Of a DNA stretch of 64,000 nucleotides, positions 17,930 through 26,536 are shown piece by piece. The position numbers and the translations under genes were made by a program. A model generated the notes under the pieces. The model saw only the letters and a list, made by a program, of their open reading frames with translations, was not told where the DNA came from and made no database searches. The stretch is taken from positions 2,778,656 to 2,842,655 of the forward strand of contig NZ_JBAJNO010000008.1 in the NCBI RefSeq assembly GCF_036880985.1. Direction: 5' to 3'. How positions within the stretch are numbered: the first letter of the stretch is position 1; the number at the start of each line of letters is the position of its first letter. This stretch comes from Limibacter armeniacum. GTDB lineage: Bacteria; Bacteroidota; Bacteroidia; Cytophagales; Flammeovirgaceae.

Positions 17930-17973
17930 TAAAAAAGCCCTCAAGGTGAGTAATCGCTCACCTTGAAGGCTTC
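17930..17973 (-). terminator. Terminator of the downstream lipoprotein gene
   Basis: On the minus strand, GCCTTCAAGGTGAG pairs with CTCACCTTGAGGGC and is followed by TTTTTT, just past the stop of the lipoprotein gene at 17996. Confidence 0.85.
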
Positions 17974-17995
17974 TTAATCAATATATAAAACTTTA

Positions 17996-18829
17996 CTATT
18001 CGTCGGTAGCTTGTTGATCAACAGGGCATCCCGTCTTAACCTCGTACACAGTTGTAATCCCAGATGTATTAAAATATTCCCTTCCTAAGAAAACCGCTCC
18101 ACTGTAGTAGTCAAACTGACCACCTAGAAGTGATGTTCTTTCGCCATCTGACCCTACCAAGAAAGACGCTTTGCTTACCATATTTCCGTTCCCATCGTAC
18201 TCATATTCCGTAAGCTTTTCATAAGTAGCTTCTTCTCCCACTCCTTTTACATAGTAGTTCTCATTCTTTAAAAGTCCATTTTCATAATATTCAAAAAGAA
18301 CATACTTTTCCACAAAACTCTCTTTGATATCCTGTCTGATGAACACATCCGTCTCTTCATCATAGGTATTGGTATAGACTATTTCACTGCCTCCACTTTC
18401 ATACTTTAGCCTGTTCCCAAAAGAATCAAATGTGATATCATAAACCAAGTCTTCTTCAATACGGACATTGTAGTATCGAACACGTTTCTGTGTAATGCCG
18501 TCTACCCAATAGTCAATCACTCTATAGGAAGTCAATTGCCTGTTGGAATTAAATTGTTCCACCTTGGTTGGCATTCCTTTACTATTATATGTAAAAACGG
18601 AATAGTCTGTGTACTGTTCTTTTTGGTTTCTCCTGTAATAAAACAGTGAGTCCGCGCCATAAACATCCAAATGGAACAATGCCCCTGTTGTATTCTCTAC
18701 ATTGGTTTCATAAGCGACTAAACAGTTTCCACTACCCAACACCTGATCAATAGGTAACAATTCTGTAGGGTCACATCCACCAAAAAGAATTAAAACGGGC
18801 AATAAGAGAAGGTGTAGTTTATTTTTCAT
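17996..18829 (-). CDS. Lipoprotein with YD/RHS-like repeats
   Basis: The start at 18829 gives a lipoprotein signal (MKNKLHLLLLPVLILFGGC). The mature part has repeated Y-rich strands such as SVFTYNSKGMPTKVEQF, DYWVDGITQKRVRYY, FDSFGNRLKYE and YEYDGNGNMVSKASF. This resembles the short YD-type repeats of Bacteroidota surface proteins and the RHS wrap. The frame is open upstream to 18922, but that stretch carries no signal. It is likely outer-membrane anchored. Function is unknown. Confidence 0.75.
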   Translation of the reverse strand: MKNKLHLLLLPVLILFGGCDPTELLPIDQVLGSGNCLVAYETNVENTTGALFHLDVYGADSLFYYRRNQKEQYTDYSVFTYNSKGMPTKVEQFNSNRQLTSYRVIDYWVDGITQKRVRYYNVRIEEDLVYDITFDSFGNRLKYESGGSEIVYTNTYDEETDVFIRQDIKESFVEKYVLFEYYENGLLKNENYYVKGVGEEATYEKLTEYEYDGNGNMVSKASFLVGSDGERTSLLGGQFDYYSGAVFLGREYFNTSGITTVYEVKTGCPVDQQATDE

Positions 18830-18999
18830 ATGCCTTGAAGCTCTCAGTTTCAGAATAAAAATATGGTTAGTTACTTCGTTAGCTATTATACGAATAATTT
18901 TGAATAGAATTTTAGCAATCAAAAATAATGTGCATTTCCCAAAAGGGATGTGTTAATTTGCAGTCGCTATTTTAAATCAACTACACAGCACCTTATATC

Positions 19000-19824
19000 A
19001 TGACTATCAGAGAGAAGATTTATAATATTATAGATAATGAGAAGAACCTAAGCACAAGACTCTTCGATGCATTTATGACCACCCTGATTATACTGAATGT
19101 AGCTGCCATCATTCTGGAGTCCCATCAGTCACTGGCAACTGCATTCCATCAGGAGTTTTTCGCATTTGAAATCTTCTCTGTTTTTATCTTCACAATTGAA
19201 TTGATGCTACGGATCATTGTCGCTGATATCCATTATAAGTCGGAAAATTATCTCAACTCAGTCATAAGGTACCTATTCTCATTCAGCGCCATTGTAGATA
19301 TTCTTGCGATTATGCCTTTTTACCTACCGATGTTCCTAGCAGTAGATTTACGCTTTATCAGAATGCTAAGACTTGTAAGGCTACTCCGTGTACTGAAGAT
19401 CGGACGTTACAATAAAGCTTTAAAAGCCGTTGCAAAAGCATTAGGTCAAAGAAAAGAGGAACTGTTCCTAACGTCTTTTGTAGGATTGGTACTGCTACTA
19501 TTTTCCGGAACGCTGATGTACTATGTAGAGCATGAGACACAACCAGACGCATTTCCTAACATTACAGCCTCACTATGGTGGGCCATCGCAACACTAACAA
19601 CAGTTGGTTATGGAGATGTTTATCCTGTTACAACATTGGGAAAATTTATTGCGGGTATCATTGCATTTATAGGCGTAGGGTTTGTAGCACTTCCAACGGG
19701 TATTCTCAGTTCAGCCTTTATGGAGCAAATCAACCGAAGAGAACAAGAAGAAAAGGAAAAAGAGGAGAATATTGATGAACATAAAGAAGTATGCAGTTGC
19801 CCACACTGTGGGAAAGAGCTGTAA
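19000..19824 (+). CDS. Voltage-gated potassium channel with a C-terminal Cys motif
   Basis: This is a six-helix Kv-like channel. The S4 segment is recognisable as RFIRMLRLVRLLRVLKIGRY, with an arginine or lysine every third residue (about residues 114-133). The pore has the K+ selectivity filter TTVGYGD (about 199-205). Its 274 residues fit prokaryotic Kv channels such as KvAP. The cytoplasmic tail is acidic and ends in CSCPHCGKEL, a rubredoxin/zinc-ribbon-like knuckle that is unusual for the family. It would conduct K+ in response to membrane potential. It is monocistronic. Confidence 0.93.
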   Translation: MTIREKIYNIIDNEKNLSTRLFDAFMTTLIILNVAAIILESHQSLATAFHQEFFAFEIFSVFIFTIELMLRIIVADIHYKSENYLNSVIRYLFSFSAIVDILAIMPFYLPMFLAVDLRFIRMLRLVRLLRVLKIGRYNKALKAVAKALGQRKEELFLTSFVGLVLLLFSGTLMYYVEHETQPDAFPNITASLWWAIATLTTVGYGDVYPVTTLGKFIAGIIAFIGVGFVALPTGILSSAFMEQINRREQEEKEKEENIDEHKEVCSCPHCGKEL

Positions 19825-19955
19825 AAATCATCTACTATAAATCACTTCGATAATATTCAGCCTTTCAAGGCTTATTCCCTAAAAGGGAAAAATTAATTCG
19901 GATTTCAATACATCAAAGAAATCAAGATTAGCCTATTCAAATTGCCACCTAACTT

Positions 19956-19991
19956 AAAAAAAGGGATTGAGTTAAACTCAATCCCTTTTTT
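19956..19991. terminator. Bidirectional terminator between the K+ channel and the convergent lipoprotein gene
   Basis: AAAAAAAGGGATTGAG and CTCAATCCCTTTTTT form a stem with A and T runs on both sides. It separates convergent genes. Confidence 0.88.
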
Positions 19992-20027
19992 GTTACTCAA
20001 CAGTAAAATTAAAACTGTCCCAAAACT

Positions 20028-20513
20028 TTATTCCTTCACTATATTAACAACTCTTTCATCACCATCTGACACCTTCCATTTCAATTCACCGTTGTACCAA
20101 ACTTCTGTTAGAATAATATTATTGTGACTCTTGTTAAAATCACACATTAAGGTATCTGTATCAGACTCATTCCACTTAATATAAGTCACAGCAAGATTAT
20201 CATCATCTGCTGTTTCATTAACAAAAAGGTTCATATAGTATTGCCCATCAATCTCCACTACTTTGAAATGTTCCGGTAAATCAAGATTACCATCAAAAAC
20301 ACGTTTTTCTTCTCCATCTATCAAGGCATATATATCAATAGAGGCTTCATCATAATGGTCAGGTTCTTCAGGGTTTAATAAATCAGTTCCATCATTACCA
20401 GTTAAACTTATCAATAAACTGACATCAATGACTGTACAGCATTCTTTTCCATCTGAACTGCAACCAAAAGTCAAAATCAATAAAAATAAAAGAAATTGGG
20501 TTATGTATTTCAT
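20028..20513 (-). CDS. Small lipoprotein of unknown function
   Basis: A lipoprotein signal (MKYITQFLLFLLILTFGC) with Cys18 as the modified residue is followed by a Cys pair (ECC) and an acidic beta-rich domain of about 140 residues (DIYALIDGEEKRVFDG, YYMNLFVNET, WYNGELKWKVSDG). The pattern is of a small secreted beta protein with no recognised family. A surface location is inferred. Confidence 0.7.
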   Translation of the reverse strand: MKYITQFLLFLLILTFGCSSDGKECCTVIDVSLLISLTGNDGTDLLNPEEPDHYDEASIDIYALIDGEEKRVFDGNLDLPEHFKVVEIDGQYYMNLFVNETADDDNLAVTYIKWNESDTDTLMCDFNKSHNNIILTEVWYNGELKWKVSDGDERVVNIVKE

Positions 20514-20720
20514 CTCTAAATATCATGAAATTATAAAATCAGTTACACATAAGTAAAACTGAAAACAGCTTCACTTTTAATGACACCTGAAAACCAAAAA
20601 GTGACATATAATAACTTCAAGCTTTATGTATAAATAAACCTATATTTTGCAAAAATTAAATGTAAGTAACCCACTGAAAATAGCGTAAAAGAAACAACCT
20701 GTTTCATTAACTTTTCAAAG

Positions 20721-20910
20721 ATGAAACACCTCACCTACAACCAGCGGAAAAAAATTGCCGATGGCATCAAGAAAAATATGTCTGATGCGGCTATTGCACG
20801 AGAAATAGGCGTGCACCGAAGCACTGTGGGCAGAGAGATCAAACGATATGGTGGAAGAGAAAAATATTCGGAGTACCTTGCTTTCAAAATTGCGCTGCAC
20901 AACCAGCGAT
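20721..20910 (+). pseudogene. IS30-family transposase, N-terminal fragment
   Basis: The frame starts with the IS30 helix-turn-helix domain: LTYNQRKKIADGIKKNMS, DAAIAREIGVHRSTVGREIK and RYGGREKYS. After about residue 63 the sequence no longer resembles a transposase. The DDE core, which in IS30 proteins brings the total to about 320-350 residues, is absent. The frame stays open to 21368 by chance. It is a decayed insertion-sequence remnant. Positions 20,911-21,423 show no other gene I can support. Confidence 0.7.
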
Positions 20911-21423
20911 TTGCTTCGTTTATGTTACGATGCCCTGAAGGAAAGGGTAGCGTTTTAGGAAAAAGATGGGGTGTTTTGGATATCACAGCACATATAAGTT
21001 GGTCATCTGTCCCGCCCATACGCTGGTTATCTATTCCACTTGACAACACTTACCATATAAATAACTGCCCTAAAAATAGTGGTGATTCTTTTTCCTTGTT
21101 TTATGTGCCCCCAATGCGCCTTTTTTATACAGGAAGCTTTTTAGACACGTACCATCAAGGATGTAACAATACTCCACACTTTCAACAAAACGTCACCCTA
21201 TTTCTTCCCAAAGTGGTGTCAGATAAAATACTCAAGTCTTACACTTGCCTGAGATCTTACGCTATAAAAAGCCTAACATCGAAATACACTTCTTCCCTAC
21301 ATGCTGCTAAAAAACTATGGTTGCCAAAACCAATAAATAAAAAACGAATCATCATGGCTTTACCCTGAACAATCGCTACTGAAAAGGTCACATATAATAA
21401 ATATTTCACACCTTCCTTTCATT

Positions 21424-21461
21424 AAAAAAATCTCCAACTAATAGTTTGGAGATTTTTTTTT
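21424..21461. terminator. Strong bidirectional terminator
   Basis: AAAAAAATCTCCAAACT-type arms pair around AATAGT, with A and T runs on both sides. It lies between the IS30 remnant and the end of the methyltransferase gene. Confidence 0.8.
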
Positions 21462-21535
21462 GGAGGTGTTGCATTTTAATTGATAACTTTTCGAATTGCA
21501 ATTGTTTTTTTAAGATAAAAAAACAGTTGAACTAT

Positions 21536-22165
21536 TTAATTTTTTCTAATCAGCAAAATTGTATGTACCTCAAAATTATTTCCTCTCGGATACTCTACCC
21601 TATAGGTTTCTATTATGTCCAGTTGATTTGTTTTTAATGCAGCTGTAATTTTCATTAGGTTATGAAAATAAAAATACATTCTATCACCAGTACTCCCCGA
21701 CTGAAAACCGGATTTTGCATGATCACCTTCCACAAAACTCAGATAGAAAATTCCACCATCAGTAAGCAGATTGCTACACGCACTAAAAAGTTTAGCACAA
21801 TCTTCCAATGAAAGATAAGGTATACAAAACCCTGCGACTATTGCATCAAAGGTTTGCTGAAAGCCACTAAGGTTTCGAATGTCCATCACCTGAAAATTGG
21901 CAGTTGGATTATTTATCTTAGCCAATTCAATCATTTTGGGAGATACATCAACACCCTCCCATAAAATGTCAGGTCTTTTGTCAAGCAGGTATTTGGTGAT
22001 ATTGCCAGGCCCACAACCCAGTTCCAAAACAAATGGTGAATGCTTTTCAATCAGTGCGCAAAATTTATCATAGGTATGGTTATATAAATCAATACCCATA
22101 AAAACCTCCTCATACTTTTTAGATACCTTTTCCCAAGAATTGAATGTTTCCTGATATTGATCCAT
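21536..22165 (-). CDS. Class I SAM-dependent methyltransferase
   Basis: The SAM-binding motif I VLELGCGPGNITKYLL is at about residues 46-61. Motif II (WEGVDVSPKMIELAK) follows with an acidic residue at the ribose-binding position, and a motif III/IV region FDAIVAGFCIPYL comes later. Its 209 residues and single-domain layout fit small-molecule methyltransferases. The substrate cannot be inferred. It is separated from the upstream gene by 26 bp and probably shares a transcript with it. Confidence 0.88.
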   Translation of the reverse strand: MDQYQETFNSWEKVSKKYEEVFMGIDLYNHTYDKFCALIEKHSPFVLELGCGPGNITKYLLDKRPDILWEGVDVSPKMIELAKINNPTANFQVMDIRNLSGFQQTFDAIVAGFCIPYLSLEDCAKLFSACSNLLTDGGIFYLSFVEGDHAKSGFQSGSTGDRMYFYFHNLMKITAALKTNQLDIIETYRVEYPRGNNFEVHTILLIRKN

Positions 22166-22191
22166 GCTTTCATTATTAAATTTGATACTTT

Positions 22192-22725
22192 CTAGTCAAT
22201 CCTGATTTTAAGAGAATCAAGATTTTGATCACCATAATAAACTATCATTTGGTTCTTATCAATCAAATCAACACCCTTGATACTTTTCATTTCGAGTTGA
22301 AATTCACCAACTTTTGTTTCCAAAAGGCTACCCACTTCATAAACACTATAATCGCAACAAGCATCCAAAACACCATTAAAATCTTCTCTGATTTGATATT
22401 GTCCCTTTTCAATAACCGTTTCAGTAGGCACAAAATAAAAAATTAAAGCCGCCCCAACGATTAGTCCCATCATTCCATCTATTAACCAAGCAACCGCTAC
22501 AACTAAAGGATAGCATAGGTATAAGGAATAATAAACTACAGAAAAGCGAAACCTTCTAACATTGAGAAAAAACAACAACACACCAGTTAGATAAATGACT
22601 ATTCTAGTAAAATAGACCAATTGGGAATTTACACCGAAATTGAAACTCCAGATAAAGAGAAAATGAAATAGTATAAAAAAAATTAAGGTAATATGAGTCC
22701 CAAACAATATTTTATTAAGCTTCAT
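22192..22725 (-). CDS. Membrane protein of unknown function
   Basis: The N-terminal half has four hydrophobic segments (LIFFILFHFLFIWSF, FTRIVIYLTGVLLFFL, YYSLYLCYPLVVAVAWLI and GLIVGAALIFYFV). The remaining 75 residues are soluble, with a DACCDYSVYEVGSLLETKVG stretch. I recognise no family. It is likely co-transcribed with the methyltransferase downstream. Confidence 0.7.
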   Translation of the reverse strand: MKLNKILFGTHITLIFFILFHFLFIWSFNFGVNSQLVYFTRIVIYLTGVLLFFLNVRRFRFSVVYYSLYLCYPLVVAVAWLIDGMMGLIVGAALIFYFVPTETVIEKGQYQIREDFNGVLDACCDYSVYEVGSLLETKVGEFQLEMKSIKGVDLIDKNQMIVYYGDQNLDSLKIRID

Positions 22726-22831
22726 AAACTAGAAAGTCATTAAATGGTGATTACTACCTTTTGATTAAAAATAATTCCTATATCTAGTATAAATTATTGC
22801 TTGTGAAAAACTCAGGAATACACGAAGTTCC

Positions 22832-22879
22832 CTGAGCGAAGTCGAAGGGCTTAAATATTGAGACTTCGACTTCGCTCAG
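22832..22879. repeat. REP-like inverted repeat
   Basis: CTGAGCGAAGTCGAAG (22832-22847) and its exact reverse complement (22864-22879) are separated by 16 nt. The same GAGCGAAGTCGAAG motif is widespread as an extragenic palindrome in Bacteroidota and Cyanobacteria. It lies between two minus-strand genes and may also act as a stem at the 3' end of upstream mRNA. Confidence 0.75.
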
Positions 22880-22932
22880 TCACCGCATTTATTAAAATAT
22901 TTATGTCTATAATTTCACATCGATTTCTCAAC

Positions 22933-24693
22933 CTATAGCACCAAATTCCCATTTACATAGGTTTTCACACATTCTATCTGCTCCAGCTGATGAGTTGGTG
23001 TTTCAAAAGGATTTCTGTCAAGAATAATAAAGTCTGCATACTTCCCTTCTTTCAATGATCCAATTTTATCCTCCATACCAAATTGCCATGCAGCATTAAT
23101 GGTCAATGCTTTGACAGCTTCCATCAGATTTATTTTCTGATTTACACCGATCGAGTCACCTGAAATTGTTTGACGCTCGATTGCGGTTTGCATTAATCGG
23201 AATGGATCACTTTCAAACATAGGCTGGTCAGCATGCAATGAATATTTTATCGCCATATCCTGTGCAGCACCAAGCGGCAAAATATTTTCTACTCTATCTT
23301 CTCCTAACATGGATGACTTTAAGGCATCACCATAATAATAAAGATGGTTGATATGAAAACTTGGCGTGATATTCAGATTTTTCATGCGTTCCAATCCGGT
23401 AGTAGAAAGCAAAAGGCAATGTTCCAATCTATGCTTAGATTCTGAAAAATTGAGTGCGCCATTCAATGACTCAAAAACATCCAACACTTCATTTGTTGCC
23501 GCATCACCTTGCGTATGAATAGCAATCTGCCAACCTTGCTGGTGATATTTTTGAATGATGTGTTTCAAACTGTCTTTTTCCACCAATGCATGACCTGCGT
23601 GTGAATGTGGAATTTCCAGTGTTTCGTTCGTCATTTTTGATTCCTTGTAAGGTTCGTTCAGGTACATTGAACCGATATAGGGAGAACCATCATACCATAG
23701 CTTTACTCCGATTATATCATAAAAATCATCTCCATTTCCTTTTTTTTCAGGCAGCAAATGTACTACGTCATTTCGCATATATACAAAATGTCTGGGAGTA
23801 GCCTTACGCTGTGGAAACATGCCAATTTTTGTCAATAAGCCGCCGAGAAGTGTTGGCTCCTGTGCAGACAGGTGTTCAAAAAGCATCAATGGTTTGCTGT
23901 CCGTGATAGTGGCGCCAGTTGTTACAATTGTTGTATTCCCGTTTTTGGCATATTCCGACATAACTTTTGCGCCCATCTCTCCCAATACTTTTGGCGTCAG
24001 CACTTTGTCTTTCAACAAATTGGTAAATGGTTTGATCGCCTCCTGTTCTACAATTAATCCAGTAAACGCACCACTGCTGTCTTTGTCATAATAACTATGA
24101 TCTGAAGGATTGGGTGTTTCTGTTGTAATGCCTACTTCTTCAAAAGCTTTAGAATTTGCCCAGTAGCTGTGCAAACTTTGACTGAAAATCAACACAGGAT
24201 TATTTGGCGCAACCTTGTCAAGATATTGAATAGATGGGGGAATCAAATCACCCACCAAAATCGGATCAATACCTTTGCAAATTACCCACTCCCCTTCTTT
24301 GTGCTGCTTGACTGATAGTTCAAAGCTTTCCCAAACCTCTTGATTTGATTTGTGCGTAAAGCCTGACAAATCATGCATTTTTGACAAGAACATCGTAATT
24401 CCAAAGTGGGTATGCGGATCTATAAAACCTGGCATTACCGTAGCACCTTTCAAATCAACTTGTGCAACTTTGTCAGTTTTATAAGTTGCGATTTCCTGCG
24501 CAGAACCAATTGCCTTGATCTTTCCATCTTCCACAAACATAGCGTTTGCAGTAGGTCTTGATTCTTCCAGCGTAATAATGTTCCCGTTGTAGTAAATCGT
24601 AGGGGTTGTCTTTTCAAAGTCCTGTTTCAGATAATAGTATAAAAAAAATAGGATCACAGTGAATCCTAAGATAGTAGAAAGTAATTTTTTCAT
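22933..24693 (-). CDS. YtcJ-like amidohydrolase (amidohydrolase 3 family), membrane-anchored
   Basis: An N-terminal hydrophobic segment (LLSTILGFTVILFFLYYYL) suggests anchoring or export. The metal-binding MPGFIDPHTHFG motif lies at about residues 85-96. Further histidines follow in HTQGDAATNEVLDVF, SKHRLEHCLLLS and YSLHADQPMF. The C-terminal KEGKYADFIILDRNPF is typical of the amidohydrolase composite domain. Its 586 residues fit the YtcJ branch, whose substrates are mostly unknown amides or formamides. Confidence 0.88.
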   Translation of the reverse strand: MKKLLSTILGFTVILFFLYYYLKQDFEKTTPTIYYNGNIITLEESRPTANAMFVEDGKIKAIGSAQEIATYKTDKVAQVDLKGATVMPGFIDPHTHFGITMFLSKMHDLSGFTHKSNQEVWESFELSVKQHKEGEWVICKGIDPILVGDLIPPSIQYLDKVAPNNPVLIFSQSLHSYWANSKAFEEVGITTETPNPSDHSYYDKDSSGAFTGLIVEQEAIKPFTNLLKDKVLTPKVLGEMGAKVMSEYAKNGNTTIVTTGATITDSKPLMLFEHLSAQEPTLLGGLLTKIGMFPQRKATPRHFVYMRNDVVHLLPEKKGNGDDFYDIIGVKLWYDGSPYIGSMYLNEPYKESKMTNETLEIPHSHAGHALVEKDSLKHIIQKYHQQGWQIAIHTQGDAATNEVLDVFESLNGALNFSESKHRLEHCLLLSTTGLERMKNLNITPSFHINHLYYYGDALKSSMLGEDRVENILPLGAAQDMAIKYSLHADQPMFESDPFRLMQTAIERQTISGDSIGVNQKINLMEAVKALTINAAWQFGMEDKIGSLKEGKYADFIILDRNPFETPTHQLEQIECVKTYVNGNLVL

Positions 24694-24864
24694 GTTGTTT
24701 GTTTGTCCTGCTTCTGATGTATGTGTATGACTACAATGATAATCAGAAAAATGTTTCTAATTGAAGTGACTTTAGAAATTAAGTGAATTCAATTAACTCA
24801 TCTAACCAATCATATTTAACTCTTCACACTAGAGTAGCAATTCATTTTTTGGTATTCAATCCAT

Positions 24865-24891
24865 AAAAAAGGCGCCCATGTAGAGCGCCGA
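24865..24891 (-). terminator. Terminator downstream of the TlpA-like thioredoxin gene
   Basis: On the minus strand, GGCGCTC-type arms close with GGGCGCC and are followed by TTTTTT, about 60 bp beyond the stop of the gene at 24952. Confidence 0.75.
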
Positions 24892-24951
24892 CTATAGGCA
24901 ATTTAAGAATCTATAAATCTTGCTTTTGGGTATTTAACCTCAAGCATAAAA

Positions 24952-26118
24952 TTAATCATGCTGACTTGACGTTAAATATTCTTCTTTCATCAGCTCGTCC
25001 AGTTTATCATAAAACTCCTCATTTTCACCGACGGCTTTAAACACAACGTGTCCTTCCTGATCAAGAATCACTTTTGTTGGAAAACTACTCACGCCATACA
25101 TTGTAGGAAGATCAACCTCTTCTTTATTGTTCAGGAGTTGAATCCAATCGAGTTGCTGCTTTTCAATCATTTTTCTCCACGTCTCTTCTTCATCTTTACA
25201 GGCAATTCCAACAAAAGCTACACTTCCCTTATATTTATCGAAGTAGGTTTTCATTTTGGGCATTCCTTTTAAACAAACACCACACCATGACCCCCAGAAA
25301 TCCAACACTACATATTTTCCCTTTACTTGTTCTAGTTTAAAAACTTCTCCTTCACTTGAAATAGAACTAAAAACTGGTGCCAATTTTCCAGATTCTGTAT
25401 TTTCCCATCCTGCTACCATACCTGTCAGTCTTTTGCCATTTTCAGAATTGCGTACATGTTCTGACAGAAGTTCTTCGTATTTACTAGCTGTATCCCTAGA
25501 TACGTGACTCTCCAAAAATAAAATGGATGACAGCTCATAATCCAAATGTTTTTTAGCCCATTCTGTACGAAGTGGTTCTACAGTTAAAAGCGACAGACTA
25601 TCTAACTTCTCATCTAATCTTTTGGACTCATTAGGATCAGAATCTTTCAGTTCCCAACTTCTTCTATATAATTTAGATTCATCTATATAATATGGCTGTA
25701 AAACTTTTCGAAGCTCATTTTGCTGTTGGGTTATTTCATTTCCTTTAACTACATCATAATCAACACCCCATTCATCTGCACTACCTTTCAAAATAACTTC
25801 GCTGTCTGGCCCCAAATAAGCATTAATAAATCTTGAGCGAAATGTTGTTCTAAATAAAGCTTCATCAAAGTAAATAATTTGAATTTCTGATTGTTCCGTA
25901 ATTGGCAATGAGACATTGATCTTGCCATTAATACTGAAAGCAAATTTAAATTCATCATCATAGACAACTACCAACAAACCAGTTCCATAATTCTCAATAT
26001 CAGCTTTTATTGTGCTGTTACCTATCTGACTATAAATCCCTATAAACATCAAAGCGGCTATAATAAGGGCTAACAATGACAAGCTAATTATCTTTAATAC
26101 TTTCTTTAAAAAATTCAT
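24952..26118 (-). CDS. TlpA/ResA-like thioredoxin-fold redox protein
   Basis: A hydrophobic N-terminus (ISLSLLALIIAALMFIGIY) serves as signal or anchor. A helical unknown domain (residues about 60-230) follows, then a TlpA-like redoxin domain with VVLDFWGSWCGVCLKGMPKM (active-site CGVC at about residue 278) and a cis-proline region SSFPTKVILDQEG. It resembles Bacteroidota proteins that combine a DUF4369-like domain with a redoxin. It probably reduces or maintains disulfides of envelope proteins. Confidence 0.88.
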   Translation of the reverse strand: MNFLKKVLKIISLSLLALIIAALMFIGIYSQIGNSTIKADIENYGTGLLVVVYDDEFKFAFSINGKINVSLPITEQSEIQIIYFDEALFRTTFRSRFINAYLGPDSEVILKGSADEWGVDYDVVKGNEITQQQNELRKVLQPYYIDESKLYRRSWELKDSDPNESKRLDEKLDSLSLLTVEPLRTEWAKKHLDYELSSILFLESHVSRDTASKYEELLSEHVRNSENGKRLTGMVAGWENTESGKLAPVFSSISSEGEVFKLEQVKGKYVVLDFWGSWCGVCLKGMPKMKTYFDKYKGSVAFVGIACKDEEETWRKMIEKQQLDWIQLLNNKEEVDLPTMYGVSSFPTKVILDQEGHVVFKAVGENEEFYDKLDELMKEEYLTSSQHD

Positions 26119-26455
26119 TTGATTGGATTTAGTAAATTAAAAAATTCAACAATTACTTAAACTGACTAAAAAATTAACTAAGTAATATTTAATTATAGCC
26201 GAACAACTTAATGATATATTAATTAAAATCATAATTTAATTTAGATCAACTCACCAATTCCAATCCTACACCTAACCAGAAATCAGTATAATTTTCAGTA
26301 CTTATTTTGAAACACAAACCTCTCAACAATTATCAAAACGCTAGAAACTTGTAAAAGACACTTTCAAATTATTTTCGAAAAATCACAAAAAGTAAGCACA
26401 ACAATAAATCAACTACATTTCGATTCACAATATCCCTTTCAATTTATTACACATA
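26119..26455. other. AT-rich non-coding region
   Basis: This is the region between the TlpA-like gene and the GH2 terminator, very AT-rich. I see no ORF, RNA gene or repeat. It probably contains the promoter of the TlpA-like gene, but no clear TTG/TAnnTTTG pair was found. Confidence 0.5.
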
Positions 26456-26487
26456 TAAAAAAGGGCGACCATTTGTGGTCGCCCTTG
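26456..26487 (-). terminator. Terminator of the GH2 gene
   Basis: On the minus strand AAGGGCGACCAC pairs with GTGG-type arms ending GTCGCCCTT and is followed by TTTTTT, 50 bp after the GH2 stop codon. Confidence 0.88.
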
Positions 26488-26536
26488 ACATTTCACTTAT
26501 ACCTTATCTTTCAATTTCAAAGACTTTTCAAATAAG

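Noticed and set aside
20910..21368. Longer open frame continuing the IS30 fragment
   Set aside because: Sequence after about residue 63 shows no transposase features and looks like chance extension.
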